Positions 7,552 through 15,353 of a DNA stretch of 16,530 nucleotides are shown one piece after another. Source of the stretch: Pseudomonadota bacterium (GTDB taxonomy: Bacteria > Pseudomonadota > Alphaproteobacteria > Rhizobiales > Hyphomicrobiaceae); the NCBI GenBank assembly GCA_023410905.1, contig JAEYPL010000167.1, positions 1-16,530 on the forward strand, written 5' to 3'. Below the pieces are notes generated by a model. That model ran no database searches. It saw nothing but the letters and a program-made list of their open reading frames with translations, and was not told where the DNA came from. Each line of letters begins with the position of its first letter. Position 1 is the first letter of the stretch. A program made the position numbers and the translations under genes.

Positions 7552-7640
7552 AGCACCATGCTGCCCGGGTGGCGAGAAACCTCTCGGCGTGCAAAGCTGG
7601 AACCCTGCCGCAGTTGGCGGAACCGCACGGTGAGGGTCTC

Positions 7641-8189
7641 ATGGTTCGGATCGAGCCGCTGGGTGATGATGCAACTCCGGAGAGCCTCCGCGAAGTCGAG
7701 CGCATATTCTTCCAGGCCAGTGGGCGCGCGGCTTTCGCGAACGACGCGGCGCGGGCAGCGTTTCACGAGCGATGGCTCGGGCGCTATCTCCTCCATGACC
7801 GGGCACACGCCTTCGTGGCGCGCTCGGAGAATGGCCGCATCGCCGGCTATCTAATCGGCAGCCTTGACGATCCTGCGACCACAGATCGGTTCGACGACAT
7901 CAGCTACTTCGCCGAGCTCGCCGATCTCACGGTGCGCTATCCGGCGCACCTGCACATCAATCTCGATCCGGAATGGCGCAGTCGGGGCATTGGTGCACGG
8001 CTGATCGAAGCCTTCGCGGCTAAGGCCGCAGCTCGGCGCGCGCCCGGCCTCCACATCGTCACCGGTGCGACGTCGCGCAATGTGAGCTTCTACCAGCGCT
8101 GCGGGTTTGCGGCTTTGCGGACCTGCACTTGGGAGGGGCGTCAGATTCTCATGATGGGGCGCGAACTCCCATCTCGCCCAGCACCTTGA
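7641..8189 (+). CDS. GNAT-family N-acetyltransferase
   Basis: This 182-residue cytoplasmic protein has one GNAT fold that uses acetyl-CoA. The CoA pyrophosphate-binding motif is R113-x-x-G116-x-G118-A in RSRGIGARLIEAF, preceded by the strand HLHINLDP and followed by the late motif NVSFYQRCGF (147-156). Acceptor substrate is unknown. The frame is open from 7569, but the ATG at 7641 is preferred because GTGAGGG lies upstream and because the extension looks like untranslated sequence. It is divergent from the ThiO-like gene, with 89 bases between them that must hold both promoters. It is followed by a palindromic region that separates it from a convergent gene. Confidence 0.82.
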   Translation: MVRIEPLGDDATPESLREVERIFFQASGRAAFANDAARAAFHERWLGRYLLHDRAHAFVARSENGRIAGYLIGSLDDPATTDRFDDISYFAELADLTVRYPAHLHINLDPEWRSRGIGARLIEAFAAKAAARRAPGLHIVTGATSRNVSFYQRCGFAALRTCTWEGRQILMMGRELPSRPAP

Positions 8190-8197
8190 GTGTTGCG

Positions 8198-8250
8198 CCG
8201 TTTTGTGGGGCGCGCCAAAAGCAAAACGGACGCGGCGATCGCCGCGTCCG
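8198..8250 (-). terminator. Palindromic terminator shared between convergent genes
   Basis: A 24-base perfect palindrome at 8227-8250 is read on the minus strand as CGGACGCGGCG...CGTCCG and is followed by TTTTGCTTTT. This is a good intrinsic terminator for the small exported protein gene (8276-8641). On the plus strand the stem is preceded by A's and followed by CTTCAAAAAAA, not T's. A second inverted repeat, CCGTTTTG (8198-8205) and CAAAACGG (8222-8229), overlaps the first, so the two hairpins exclude each other. Confidence 0.75.
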
Positions 8251-8275
8251 CTTCAAAAAAATGCCGGGCTATAGC

Positions 8276-8641
8276 TCAGCAGTAGTCCCAGTAGCCCTGG
8301 CGCTCATAGGGGTCGGCCCAGTACCAGCAAAGACCCGGAGCCGGGGGCCGCGGTGCGTAGGCATAGGCCGAACCAGCAAGCAGTGCGCCAAGGGCGATGC
8401 CGCCGACGATCGTGCCGTAGTGCGGGCGACGGCTATATCGCCGGCCGGAATAGCCGCGATGCCAGTCCCGGCCGCCGCGACGATACCTACGATGATCGCG
8501 GACATCGATGGTCATCGTATTGGCGTTGTCCGCCGCTGCGCCCATATGGGCCGGCGAAATCGCTGCTGCGCTTGCCTGTGTCGGCAGAGCGAAGCCGGCA
8601 CCAGCGAGCACGAAAGCGGCCGCCATCAAAGTCTTCTTCAT
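8276..8641 (-). CDS. Small exported glycine-zipper protein, Arg/Tyr-rich
   Basis: This 121-residue protein starts at ATG 8641, supported by AGGGGACG upstream; a longer frame to 8698 is less likely. A Sec signal peptide is clear: MKKT, a hydrophobic core, and ALPTQASA with cleavage near residue 25. The mature part has an Arg/His/Tyr-rich stretch (about 48-76), a glycine-zipper hydrophobic segment GTIVGGIALGALLAGSAYAY (76-95) and a short C-terminus with two cysteines, C105 in GLCWYW and C121, which is the last residue. This layout resembles small secreted or periplasmic proteins of Rhizobiales of the BA14K or glycine-zipper kind, whose function is mostly unknown. It has its own terminator, and the gene upstream on the same strand (rimO) is about 200 bases away. 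It is probably a monocistronic gene. Confidence 0.72.
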   Translation of the reverse strand: MKKTLMAAAFVLAGAGFALPTQASAAAISPAHMGAAADNANTMTIDVRDHRRYRRGGRDWHRGYSGRRYSRRPHYGTIVGGIALGALLAGSAYAYAPRPPAPGLCWYWADPYERQGYWDYC

Positions 8642-8840
8642 GTTACGTCCCCTGAGTTGCTCCGCCGATGAGAGAAAACTGGCGGGGCCGTCGGCCATCC
8701 AAGCCGATTCGGCCTTTATCCCACATACATTCCGTCATCTTTGGACGGAATGATGGCCTGAAGCTGAACCTCGCCTAACAGCCGTAGAAGGAGCTGCATG
8801 GTGCGGTCTGCTTCCGTCGCGGGCGGGCTGGAAACATTGA
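8642..8840. other. Intergenic region between rimO and the small exported protein gene
   Basis: These 199 bases should contain the promoter of the exported-protein gene on the minus strand. They also include the 9-bp inverted repeat at 8728-8752 described separately. The rimO stop codon lies in an imperfect hairpin whose core is GATCAC-6-GTGATC (8839-8856). No T run follows it, so it is not a clear intrinsic terminator. I see no small gene here. Confidence 0.5.
8728..8752. promoter_or_regulatory. Inverted repeat, possible operator
   Basis: CATTCCGTC and GACGGAATG form a perfect 9-bp inverted repeat with a 7-base spacer. It lies 87 bases upstream of the exported-protein start, within promoter distance on the minus strand. 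No T run follows on either strand, so a protein-binding site is a likelier reading than a terminator. The regulator is unknown. Confidence 0.35.
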
Positions 8841-10247
8841 TCACGAATTTGTGATCGGTTCCGCCCACAGATCATAGGAGTCCGCCGCAACGATCTTGGC
8901 TGCCAGCATGTCACCGGGGGCGAGCCCCTCGGCACCGTTCAGGAAGACGGAGCCGTCTATCTCGGGGGCATCCCAGATGGAGCGTCCCATGGCGCCATCC
9001 TCGTCCACTTCGTCGATCAGCACCTGAACGGTGCGGCCGACGCGCGCCGCCATGATCTCCTCGGAGATCTTCTGCTGGGCCTGCATGAGGCGGTGCCAGC
9101 GCTCTTCCTTGACCTCGTCGGATACGGCCCCCGCGATATCATTCGCCACGGCGCCCGCCACCGGCTCGTACTTGAAGCAGCCGACGCGATCGAGACGCGC
9201 CTCGCCCAGCCAGTCGAGGAGATACTGGAAGTCCTCCTCGGTCTCGCCCGGGAAACCGACGATGAAGGTCGAGCGGATGGCGAGATTGGGACAGACATTG
9301 CGCCACGACTTCAGCCGGTCGAGCGTCTTGGCGATCGCCGCCGGGCGCTTCATGGCGCGCAGCACGTTCGGGCTCGCGTGCTGGAAAGGAATGTCCAGGT
9401 AGGGGAGGATCTTCCCCTCGGCCATGAGCGGAATGACCTGATCCACATGCGGATAGGGATAGACGTAGTGTAAGCGCACCCACGCGCCGAGATCACCCAG
9501 CGCCTTCGTCAGATCGAGGAAGCGCGCCGAGAGCGGCTGTCCCTTCCACGGGCTCGTCGCGTACTTCAGATCGAGGCCGTAAGCGCTCGTATCCTGGCTG
9601 ATGACGAGCAGTTCCTTCACACCCGCTTTCACGAGGCGCTCGGCCTCGGTCATCACGTGGTTCGCGGGCCGGCTGACGAGATCACCGCGCAGCGAGGGAA
9701 TGATGCAGAAGGTACAGCGGTTGTTACAACCTTCGGAGATCTTCAGATAGGCATAGTGGCGCGGCGTGAGGCGCAGGCCCTCCGGCGGCACGAGATCGAG
9801 GAATGGATCGTGCAGCGGCGGCACGGCGTCGTGCACAGCCTCCATGACCGCTTCGTACTGGTGCGGGCCGGTGATCGCGAGCACACCCGGATGCGCCTGA
9901 CGGATCACATCCTTCTCGACGCCGAAACAGCCGGTGACGATGACGCGGCCGTTCTCGGCCATGGCTTCGCCGATGGCTTCGAGGCTCTCCTGCTTGGCGG
10001 AGTCGAGGAACCCGCAGGTATTCACGACGACGACGTCGGCGCCGTCATAGTTAGGCGCGATCTGATAGCCCTCGGCGCGCAGCCGCGTGATGATGCGCTC
10101 GGAATCAACCAGCGCCTTCGGGCAGCCGAGCGAGACGAAGCCGACCTTGGGCGGCGCCTTGATCTTGCGCAGGCGGGGGCCGGCCGCTGCCTTGGGCAAG
10201 GGCTTCGAGGGCTTCTTGGCGGTCCGGGCAGGGCGAGTTTGGCTCAT
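8841..10247 (-). CDS. rimO: Ribosomal protein S12 methylthiotransferase RimO
   Basis: This 468-residue enzyme is of the radical SAM methylthiotransferase family; it adds a methylthio group to Asp of ribosomal protein S12. Order: a basic N-terminal tail (~30 residues), the UPF0004 domain with the three cluster-binding cysteines (C42 in SLGCPKALVDSE, C78 in NTCGF, C107 in TGCFG), the radical SAM domain with C174-x3-C178-x2-C181 (GCNNRCTFC), and a C-terminal TRAM domain near DEVDEDGAMGRS. SLGCPKALVDSE distinguishes RimO from MiaB. The chosen ATG is at 10247; a TTG at 10271 is possible, and neither has a clear ribosome-binding site. It is 58 bases downstream of the PaiB gene on the same strand and may be co-transcribed with valS and paiB. 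Confidence 0.93.
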   Translation of the reverse strand: MSQTRPARTAKKPSKPLPKAAAGPRLRKIKAPPKVGFVSLGCPKALVDSERIITRLRAEGYQIAPNYDGADVVVVNTCGFLDSAKQESLEAIGEAMAENGRVIVTGCFGVEKDVIRQAHPGVLAITGPHQYEAVMEAVHDAVPPLHDPFLDLVPPEGLRLTPRHYAYLKISEGCNNRCTFCIIPSLRGDLVSRPANHVMTEAERLVKAGVKELLVISQDTSAYGLDLKYATSPWKGQPLSARFLDLTKALGDLGAWVRLHYVYPYPHVDQVIPLMAEGKILPYLDIPFQHASPNVLRAMKRPAAIAKTLDRLKSWRNVCPNLAIRSTFIVGFPGETEEDFQYLLDWLGEARLDRVGCFKYEPVAGAVANDIAGAVSDEVKEERWHRLMQAQQKISEEIMAARVGRTVQVLIDEVDEDGAMGRSIWDAPEIDGSVFLNGAEGLAPGDMLAAKIVAADSYDLWAEPITNS

Positions 10248-10305
10248 GGCGCGGGCTTGTAGCCGTTCCAAAGAGCCTTGTCATGGCACAAAGGGGCGCA
10301 GCGGC

Positions 10306-10953
10306 TCAGACTTTCTGGCCTTTCTCGGCGGCAGCCGAAACGAGCCCCGCGACCTTGGCATCAGCCCGGGAACCCCGCTGCTTGAGGCCCGCGACGACGC
10401 CCGCGCGATCCGGCAGCTCGCGGTTCTGGCTCATCTTGGCCTTGCCTTCGAGGCGGTCGATGGTGAACCGCATTCCGACAATCCCGCGCGAAAGCATCTC
10501 AATGAAGTTACCGGGCGCATCGCTCGTCGCCCAGGGGACGGTGGCGCCGGCTTCCTGCTGATCGGTCAGCTCGCTCACGTGGCGCACGAGCCATTCGCGC
10601 TCGTCCTTGATCTCCGCCGTCCCATGCGCGTGCACGACCGCATAGTTCCACGTCGGCACGACCTTGCCCTGCTCGGCTTTCGAGGCGTACCAGGTGGGCG
10701 TGATGTACGCTTCGGGGCCAGTGTAGATCAGAAGTGCACGAGCGCCCGCGCCGATAGCCTTCCAATGTGGATTGGCGCGCGAGACGTGGCATTCGACAAC
10801 GCCCAGCGCGCCTTCGGACTTGAGCACCGTCGGCAGGTGCGTGACCTCGTAGCCGGCATCACTCATGGTGATGAGCGCCGTGAAGGGATAGGCGCGCATG
10901 AGCGCGTGCTGCTCGGCGACATCACCCAGCTTGAAGTGCTCCGGAACGTACAT
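10306..10953 (-). CDS. PaiB-type FMN-binding negative regulator family protein
   Basis: This 215-residue cytoplasmic protein belongs to the PaiB family of split-barrel flavin-binding proteins, often annotated as FMN-binding negative transcriptional regulators. Characteristic parts are MYVPEHF at the N-terminus, ITPTWYASK (84-92) with VPTWNYAVVHAHG (99-111), and KAKMSQNR (171-178). In Bacillus, PaiB acts with the acetyltransferase PaiA in regulation of sporulation and protease genes; in proteobacteria the role is not defined. The ATG at 10953 has AGGAG eight bases upstream. It follows valS by 19 bases, so it is probably in the same transcript. A regulatory role in this organism is not shown by the sequence, and a small-molecule flavin enzyme is an alternative. 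Confidence 0.85.
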   Translation of the reverse strand: MYVPEHFKLGDVAEQHALMRAYPFTALITMSDAGYEVTHLPTVLKSEGALGVVECHVSRANPHWKAIGAGARALLIYTGPEAYITPTWYASKAEQGKVVPTWNYAVVHAHGTAEIKDEREWLVRHVSELTDQQEAGATVPWATSDAPGNFIEMLSRGIVGMRFTIDRLEGKAKMSQNRELPDRAGVVAGLKQRGSRADAKVAGLVSAAAEKGQKV

Positions 10954-10972
10954 CGTCGTCGCTCCTCGTGGC

Positions 10973-13735
10973 TTAAGCGGCAGCCTCGACGCGTGCGAGG
11001 GCTGCTTTGAGCTTGTCCTGGCGGGCTTCGAAATCCGACTGGCGCTCGCGCAGCTCGTCAATCACGTCTTCTGGCGCCTTGGCCATGAACTGCGGGTTGC
11101 CGAGCCGGTCCGTGACTTTCTTGATCTCGACGACCGTCTTGTCGATCTCCTTGGCAAGGCGCTTGGCTTCCGAGCTCATGTCGATGACACCGGCGAGCGG
11201 AATGGCTGCCGTCGTATCGCCGACGACGATCTGAGCGGCGCCTTTCGGTGCGGCCGCCTCGAACGTGATGGCATCGAGGCGTGCAAGGCGCTTCAGCGTT
11301 TCGTCATGGCGCTCGGCGCGCGCACGCGTTTCGGCGTTCACGTTGACGAGAACGAGCGGCACCTTGGCACCCGCGGGCACGTTCATTTCCGCGCGCACGG
11401 AGCGCACTTCCGAAACAAGCGAGACAACCCAGCCGATTTCCGCATCGGCCTCGGGATCGGAGAGCCCGAGCAGACGCGGCCATGGCGCGAGAGCAAGAAG
11501 CGATTTGCGCGGCGGCCCGCCTTCGGCGGTATTGGCCCACAGCTCTTCCGTGATGAAAGGCATGAAGGGATGCAGCAGCGGCAGGATCTGATCCAGCGCC
11601 CAGGCCGCGGTTGCCCGCGTTTCCGCGACTGTCATGGCGTCATCGCCCGTCAGCAGCGGTTTTGCCAGCTCGACGTACCAGTCGCAGAAGATGCCCCAGA
11701 CGAACTGGTAGGCGGCACCGGCAGCCTCGTTGAACTTGTACGCCTTGATCGCGCTCTCGACCTCACCGGCAGCCCGCTCGGTCTCGCCTGCGATCCAGCG
11801 ATTGAGGCGATGCTTGATCGTCTTCGGATCAAAGCCCTCGACGCGGCGGCACTCGTTCATTTCGAGGAAGCGCGCGGCATTCCAGAGCTTGGTCGCGAAA
11901 TTGCGATAACCCTCGACGCGCGCCATGGTGAGCTTCACGTCGCGGCCCTGCGTCGTGAGTGCGGCAAGCGTGAAGCGCAGTGCATCGGCGCCGTACTTCT
12001 CGACGAGTTCGAGCGGGTCGATGACGTTGCCGAGCGTCTTCGACATCTTGCGGCCCTTCTCGTCGCGGACGAGGCCGTGGATGAAGACGTCGCGGAAGGG
12101 CACTTCCTTCATGAAGTGCGTGCCCATCATCATCATGCGGGCAACCCAGAAGAAGATGATGTCGAAGCCCGTGACGAGGCAGCTCGTCGGATAAAAGCGG
12201 CCGAGCTCCTTCGTCTCATCCGGCCAGCCGAGTGTCGAGAACGGCCAGAGCGCGGACGAGAACCATGTGTCGAGAACGTCGGAATCGCGCGTGAGTGCAA
12301 CCGCCTCGCCATAGTGCTTCTTGGCCTGTTCGGCGGCCTCCGCTTCGTCATGGGCGACGAAGTGCTTGCCGTCGGGGCCGTACCATGCCGGGATCTGATG
12401 CCCCCACCAGAGCTGGCGCGAAACGCACCAGGGCTGGATGTTCTCGAGCCAGCGGAAATAGTCGGCCGCGTACTTCTCCGGAACGAACGTCGTCTTGCCG
12501 GAGCGGACGGCGGCCATGGCGGGCTTCGCAAGCGTCGCCGCATCGACGTACCACTGGTCGGTCAGCCACGGCTCGACAACCGCATCACCGCGCTGGGCGT
12601 GCGGAACGGCGTGCGTGTGCGGCTCGATCTTTTCGATGACGCCCAGCGCAACCAGATCTGCGACAACGCGCACGCGCGCCTCGAAACGATCGAGGCCACG
12701 ATAGGCCTCGGGCACGTTCTCGTTGAGCTTCGCCGTCGCATCCATGATGTTGATGACGTCGAGGCCAGTACGCTTGCCCACATCCCAGTCGTTGAAGTCA
12801 TGCGCAGGCGTGATCTTGACCGCGCCCGTGCCCTTCTCCGGATCGGCGTAGGTATCGCCGACGATCGGGATCTCGCGCCCGACGAGCGGCAGAATGGCCT
12901 TCTTACCGATGAGATGCTTGAGCTTCTCGTTGTCCGGATGGATGGCAACGCCGGTATCGCCGAGCATAGTCTCGGGCCGCGTCGTGCCGACCGTCACGAA
13001 CTCGTTGGGGCTGCCCGCGATGGCATAGCGGACGTAATACATGTGCCCGTTCGGATCGCGCCCCAGCACCTTGGCCAAAGCGGCGCCGTCGAAGGCGACC
13101 GGATTGCCGTCCTTGTCCTTGAGATCCGGCGACCACTTGAAGGTGCCCGTGTGCTCGCGCTGCTCGACTTCGAGATCCGAGATGGCGGACTGGAAGGCCG
13201 GGTCCCAGTTCACGAGCCGCTTGTCGCGATAGATGAGGCCCTGCCGGTACAGATCGACGAAGACCTTGAGCACGGCCTCCGACAGGCCGGGATCCATGGT
13301 GAAGCGCTCGCGGCTCCAGTCGCAGGAGGCGCCGAGACGCTTCAACTGATTGAGGATCGTACCGCCCGACTGCGCCTTCCACTCCCAGACCTTCTCGATG
13401 AAGGTTTCGCGGCCGAGGTCTTTGTACTGGATCTGCTGTTCGGCGAGCTGGCGGCTGACGACGAGCTGCGTCGCAATGCCGGCGTGGTCCGTGCCCGGCT
13501 GCCAGAGGACATCCTTCCCCATCATGCGCTGATAGCGGCACAGAATGTCCTGCAGCGTATTATTGAGCGCGTGCCCGATGTGCAGCGAGCCCGTCACATT
13601 TGGCGGTGGAATGACGATGCAATAGGTCTCAGCCCCGGCGCGATCGGGCCGTCCCGCCTTAAAGGCGTCGGCCTGTTCCCAATCCGTGTTGACGCGCGCC
13701 TCGATCTCGGCGGGCGAATAGGTCTTCTCGAGCAT
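10973..13735 (-). CDS. valS: Valyl-tRNA synthetase
   Basis: This 920-residue class Ia aminoacyl-tRNA synthetase attaches valine to tRNA-Val in the cytoplasm. The Rossmann catalytic domain starts with PPPNVTGSLHIGHALNNT (HIGH at 52-55). The CP1 editing domain, which removes mischarged threonine, covers roughly residues 190-400 and includes TTRPETMLGDTGV (251-263). KMSKT is at 563-567 in GRKMSKTLGNVIDP. The anticodon-binding domain follows, and the last ~65 residues are the charged coiled-coil tRNA-binding arm typical of ValS. Length fits the family. The ATG at 13735 matches the usual MLEKTY N-terminus, though its ribosome-binding site is weak. The gene is the first of a minus-strand group with paiB and rimO and diverges from the ferredoxin gene. 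No T-box-like leader is seen. Confidence 0.97.
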   Translation of the reverse strand: MLEKTYSPAEIEARVNTDWEQADAFKAGRPDRAGAETYCIVIPPPNVTGSLHIGHALNNTLQDILCRYQRMMGKDVLWQPGTDHAGIATQLVVSRQLAEQQIQYKDLGRETFIEKVWEWKAQSGGTILNQLKRLGASCDWSRERFTMDPGLSEAVLKVFVDLYRQGLIYRDKRLVNWDPAFQSAISDLEVEQREHTGTFKWSPDLKDKDGNPVAFDGAALAKVLGRDPNGHMYYVRYAIAGSPNEFVTVGTTRPETMLGDTGVAIHPDNEKLKHLIGKKAILPLVGREIPIVGDTYADPEKGTGAVKITPAHDFNDWDVGKRTGLDVINIMDATAKLNENVPEAYRGLDRFEARVRVVADLVALGVIEKIEPHTHAVPHAQRGDAVVEPWLTDQWYVDAATLAKPAMAAVRSGKTTFVPEKYAADYFRWLENIQPWCVSRQLWWGHQIPAWYGPDGKHFVAHDEAEAAEQAKKHYGEAVALTRDSDVLDTWFSSALWPFSTLGWPDETKELGRFYPTSCLVTGFDIIFFWVARMMMMGTHFMKEVPFRDVFIHGLVRDEKGRKMSKTLGNVIDPLELVEKYGADALRFTLAALTTQGRDVKLTMARVEGYRNFATKLWNAARFLEMNECRRVEGFDPKTIKHRLNRWIAGETERAAGEVESAIKAYKFNEAAGAAYQFVWGIFCDWYVELAKPLLTGDDAMTVAETRATAAWALDQILPLLHPFMPFITEELWANTAEGGPPRKSLLALAPWPRLLGLSDPEADAEIGWVVSLVSEVRSVRAEMNVPAGAKVPLVLVNVNAETRARAERHDETLKRLARLDAITFEAAAPKGAAQIVVGDTTAAIPLAGVIDMSSEAKRLAKEIDKTVVEIKKVTDRLGNPQFMAKAPEDVIDELRERQSDFEARQDKLKAALARVEAAA

Positions 13736-13922
13736 GTCTGAGCCGTATCTTTGATCGTGAATTGAAGTGGCCGGTCCTACGCTTAGCCGCTGCTGCCTGT
13801 CAACGTAAGGGGCAGCCCCTGGAGAGGACCATAACAGTGCTCAGTCCAAGGATGGGCTTGCGCGGGCTGGCCGAGAGGTAGACCATAAGCATTCTAAATA
13901 AGCAAAATAAGGAGGAAGCGAC
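13736..13922. promoter_or_regulatory. Divergent promoter region between valS and the ferredoxin gene
   Basis: These 187 bases must hold the valS promoter (minus) and the ferredoxin-P450 promoter (plus). The last ~35 bases before the ferredoxin are strikingly AT-rich and end in a strong AAGGAGG ribosome-binding site. A direct repeat lies at 13822-13834 and 13873-13888: GAGAGG-ACCATAA and GAGAGG-TAG-ACCATAA, the latter sharing GACCATAA, 51-54 bases apart, about five helical turns. There is also a small hairpin AGGGG-CAG-CCCCT at 13808-13820. I cannot assign -35 and -10 boxes firmly. Confidence 0.4.
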
Positions 13923-14138
13923 ATGGCGGGAGGGAAGGTCGTGCGGGTCCGGGTCGATCCCGAAAAGTGCCAGGGGCACAACCGCTGCAAGGCACTGGCG
14001 CCAGCGCTCTTCGAACTCGACGAGTACGGCAACTCCAAGGAAATCGGGGACGGTATCGTACCCGAGGACCAGCTCGAAGCCGCCTACCTCGCGCGGGCGA
14101 ATTGCCCTGAGATGGCTGTCGAAATCATCGAAGAATAG
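13923..14138 (+). CDS. P450-associated ferredoxin
   Basis: This 71-residue acidic ferredoxin is of the short type found next to bacterial P450 genes. The cluster motif is C16-x2-H19-x2-C22 in KCQGHNRCKALAP, with the last ligand C61 followed by Pro62. A histidine stands where a four-iron cluster would have its second cysteine, so a 3Fe-4S cluster, or a four-iron cluster with unusual ligation, is expected. The role is one-electron transfer to the P450 encoded nine bases downstream. The ATG has a strong AAGGAGG eight bases upstream. No ferredoxin reductase is in the window, so it must be encoded elsewhere. The class is secure and the exact cluster type inferred from the motif. Confidence 0.9.
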   Translation: MAGGKVVRVRVDPEKCQGHNRCKALAPALFELDEYGNSKEIGDGIVPEDQLEAAYLARANCPEMAVEIIEE

Positions 14139-14147
14139 GGGGCAGCC

Positions 14148-15353
14148 ATGAGCCAGGAATCCGCTCCCCGAACCCGCCCGCCGGTCACCGACTGGACGAC
14201 CGATTGGGATCACCTCGATCCCCAGTGGCGCGACAATCCATTTCCCATCTGGGACGATTTGCGCGGCAAATGCCCGATCGCCCACACGGAGCGCTACCTC
14301 GGCGCCTACCTGCCAACGAGCTACGCCGCGGTGAAGGCCATTGCCTACGACACCAAGAATTTCTCGTCGCGGCGCGTGGTCGTGCGTGAGGTGCGGCCCG
14401 AGCCGCCCATGCCCTCGCCGCCGATCTCGTCCGATCCGCCGCACCATAAGCCGGCGAAGCAGCTCCTTCTGCCACCCTTCACGCCCGACGAAATGAAGAA
14501 GCTCGAACCGCGGGCGCGCGCCATCTGCAATGAGCTGATCGACAAGTTCATCGCCGACGGCCGTTGCGATGCGGCGCAGATGTACACGCGGCATATTCCG
14601 GTGCGCGTCATCGCCCACATGCTCGACGTGCCCGAGAGCGACGGCGACCAGTTCATCCAGTGGATCCACGAGATCCTGGAGCTCGGCATCACCGACGACG
14701 ACATCCTCATGAAGGCCGTGCACGAAATGAGCATGTACTTCGCGGGCTATGTCGAGGCGCGCACGAAGAAGCCGGGTGATGATCTCATCAGCCGCATCAT
14801 CATGGCGCGCCAGGACGGCCAGCCGCTACCGCCGCAGGAAGTGCTCGGCATGATCCGCCTGCTCCTGATCGCAGGGATCGATACGACCTGGAGCGGTATC
14901 GGCTCGAGCCTCTGGCATCTCGCGAAGACGCCGGCGGATCGCGAGCGGCTCATTGCGGAGCCGCAGCTCATGCCGACGGCCATCGAGGAATTCCTGCGCG
15001 CCTATGCGCCCGTCACCATGGCGCGTGAGGTGGTGCAGGATACGGTCATCGAGGGCTGCCCGATCAAGAAGGGTAACATGGTGCTGCTGTCGTTCCCGGC
15101 GGCGAACCGCGATCCAGCGATGTTCCCCGATCCCGACAAGGTGATCATCGACCGGCAGGAGAACCGCCATTCGGCTTTCGGCCTCGGCATTCACCGCTGC
15201 GTCGGGTCGAACCTTGCGCGTTTGGAGATGACGGTGGCCATCGAGGAATGGCTGAAGCGCATCCCGGAATTCCGCCTCGATCCGGCAATTCCCGTCACGT
15301 GGTCGGAAGGGACCGTGCGTGGGCCGCGCCAGCTTCCGTTCATCTTCGGCTGA
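14148..15353 (+). CDS. Cytochrome P450
   Basis: This 401-residue soluble bacterial P450 has all diagnostic motifs: the I-helix AGIDTT (242-247) for oxygen activation, the K-helix E281-x-x-R284 in EEFLR, and the haem loop FGLGIHRCVG with the axial Cys351. Length is typical of class I bacterial P450s that accept electrons from a ferredoxin. The substrate is unknown; I cannot assign a CYP family. The ATG at 14148 lies nine bases after the ferredoxin stop with GGGGGCAGCC upstream, so the two genes are almost certainly co-transcribed. The stretch EPPMPSPPISSDPP (85-98) is proline-rich and lies in the B/C region that lines the substrate pocket. Reaction is presumably hydroxylation or a related oxidation using the ferredoxin and a reductase from elsewhere. 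Confidence 0.95.
   Translation: MSQESAPRTRPPVTDWTTDWDHLDPQWRDNPFPIWDDLRGKCPIAHTERYLGAYLPTSYAAVKAIAYDTKNFSSRRVVVREVRPEPPMPSPPISSDPPHHKPAKQLLLPPFTPDEMKKLEPRARAICNELIDKFIADGRCDAAQMYTRHIPVRVIAHMLDVPESDGDQFIQWIHEILELGITDDDILMKAVHEMSMYFAGYVEARTKKPGDDLISRIIMARQDGQPLPPQEVLGMIRLLLIAGIDTTWSGIGSSLWHLAKTPADRERLIAEPQLMPTAIEEFLRAYAPVTMAREVVQDTVIEGCPIKKGNMVLLSFPAANRDPAMFPDPDKVIIDRQENRHSAFGLGIHRCVGSNLARLEMTVAIEEWLKRIPEFRLDPAIPVTWSEGTVRGPRQLPFIFG

Noticed and set aside
8265..8296. GGGCTATAGCTCAGC resembling the 5' end of a tRNA (Ala/Ile type)
   Set aside because: Bases from 8276 on are the C-terminal codons and stop of the exported-protein gene, and no matching anticodon arm, T arm or acceptor 3' strand follows at the right distance.
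8821..8866. Imperfect hairpin around the rimO stop codon (GATCAC-6-GTGATC core) as an intrinsic terminator
   Set aside because: No T run follows on the minus strand and the stem is interrupted, so termination there is not supported.
10898..13741. A 947-codon open frame on the plus strand lying opposite the whole of valS and the PaiB start
   Set aside because: The valS frame on the other strand is unmistakable (HIGH, KMSKT, editing motifs). The plus frame has no recognisable domain and is Arg/Glu/Asp-rich, as expected for a mirror frame in GC-rich DNA.
13837..13881. A 14-codon GTG-initiated frame before the ferredoxin, considered as a leader peptide
   Set aside because: Its start has no good spacing to a ribosome-binding site, the peptide has no regulatory codon run, and it could arise by chance.
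13800..14723. A 307-codon open frame on the minus strand opposite the ferredoxin and P450
   Set aside because: The plus-strand genes have diagnostic metal-binding motifs and good ribosome-binding sites; the minus frame has no such support.
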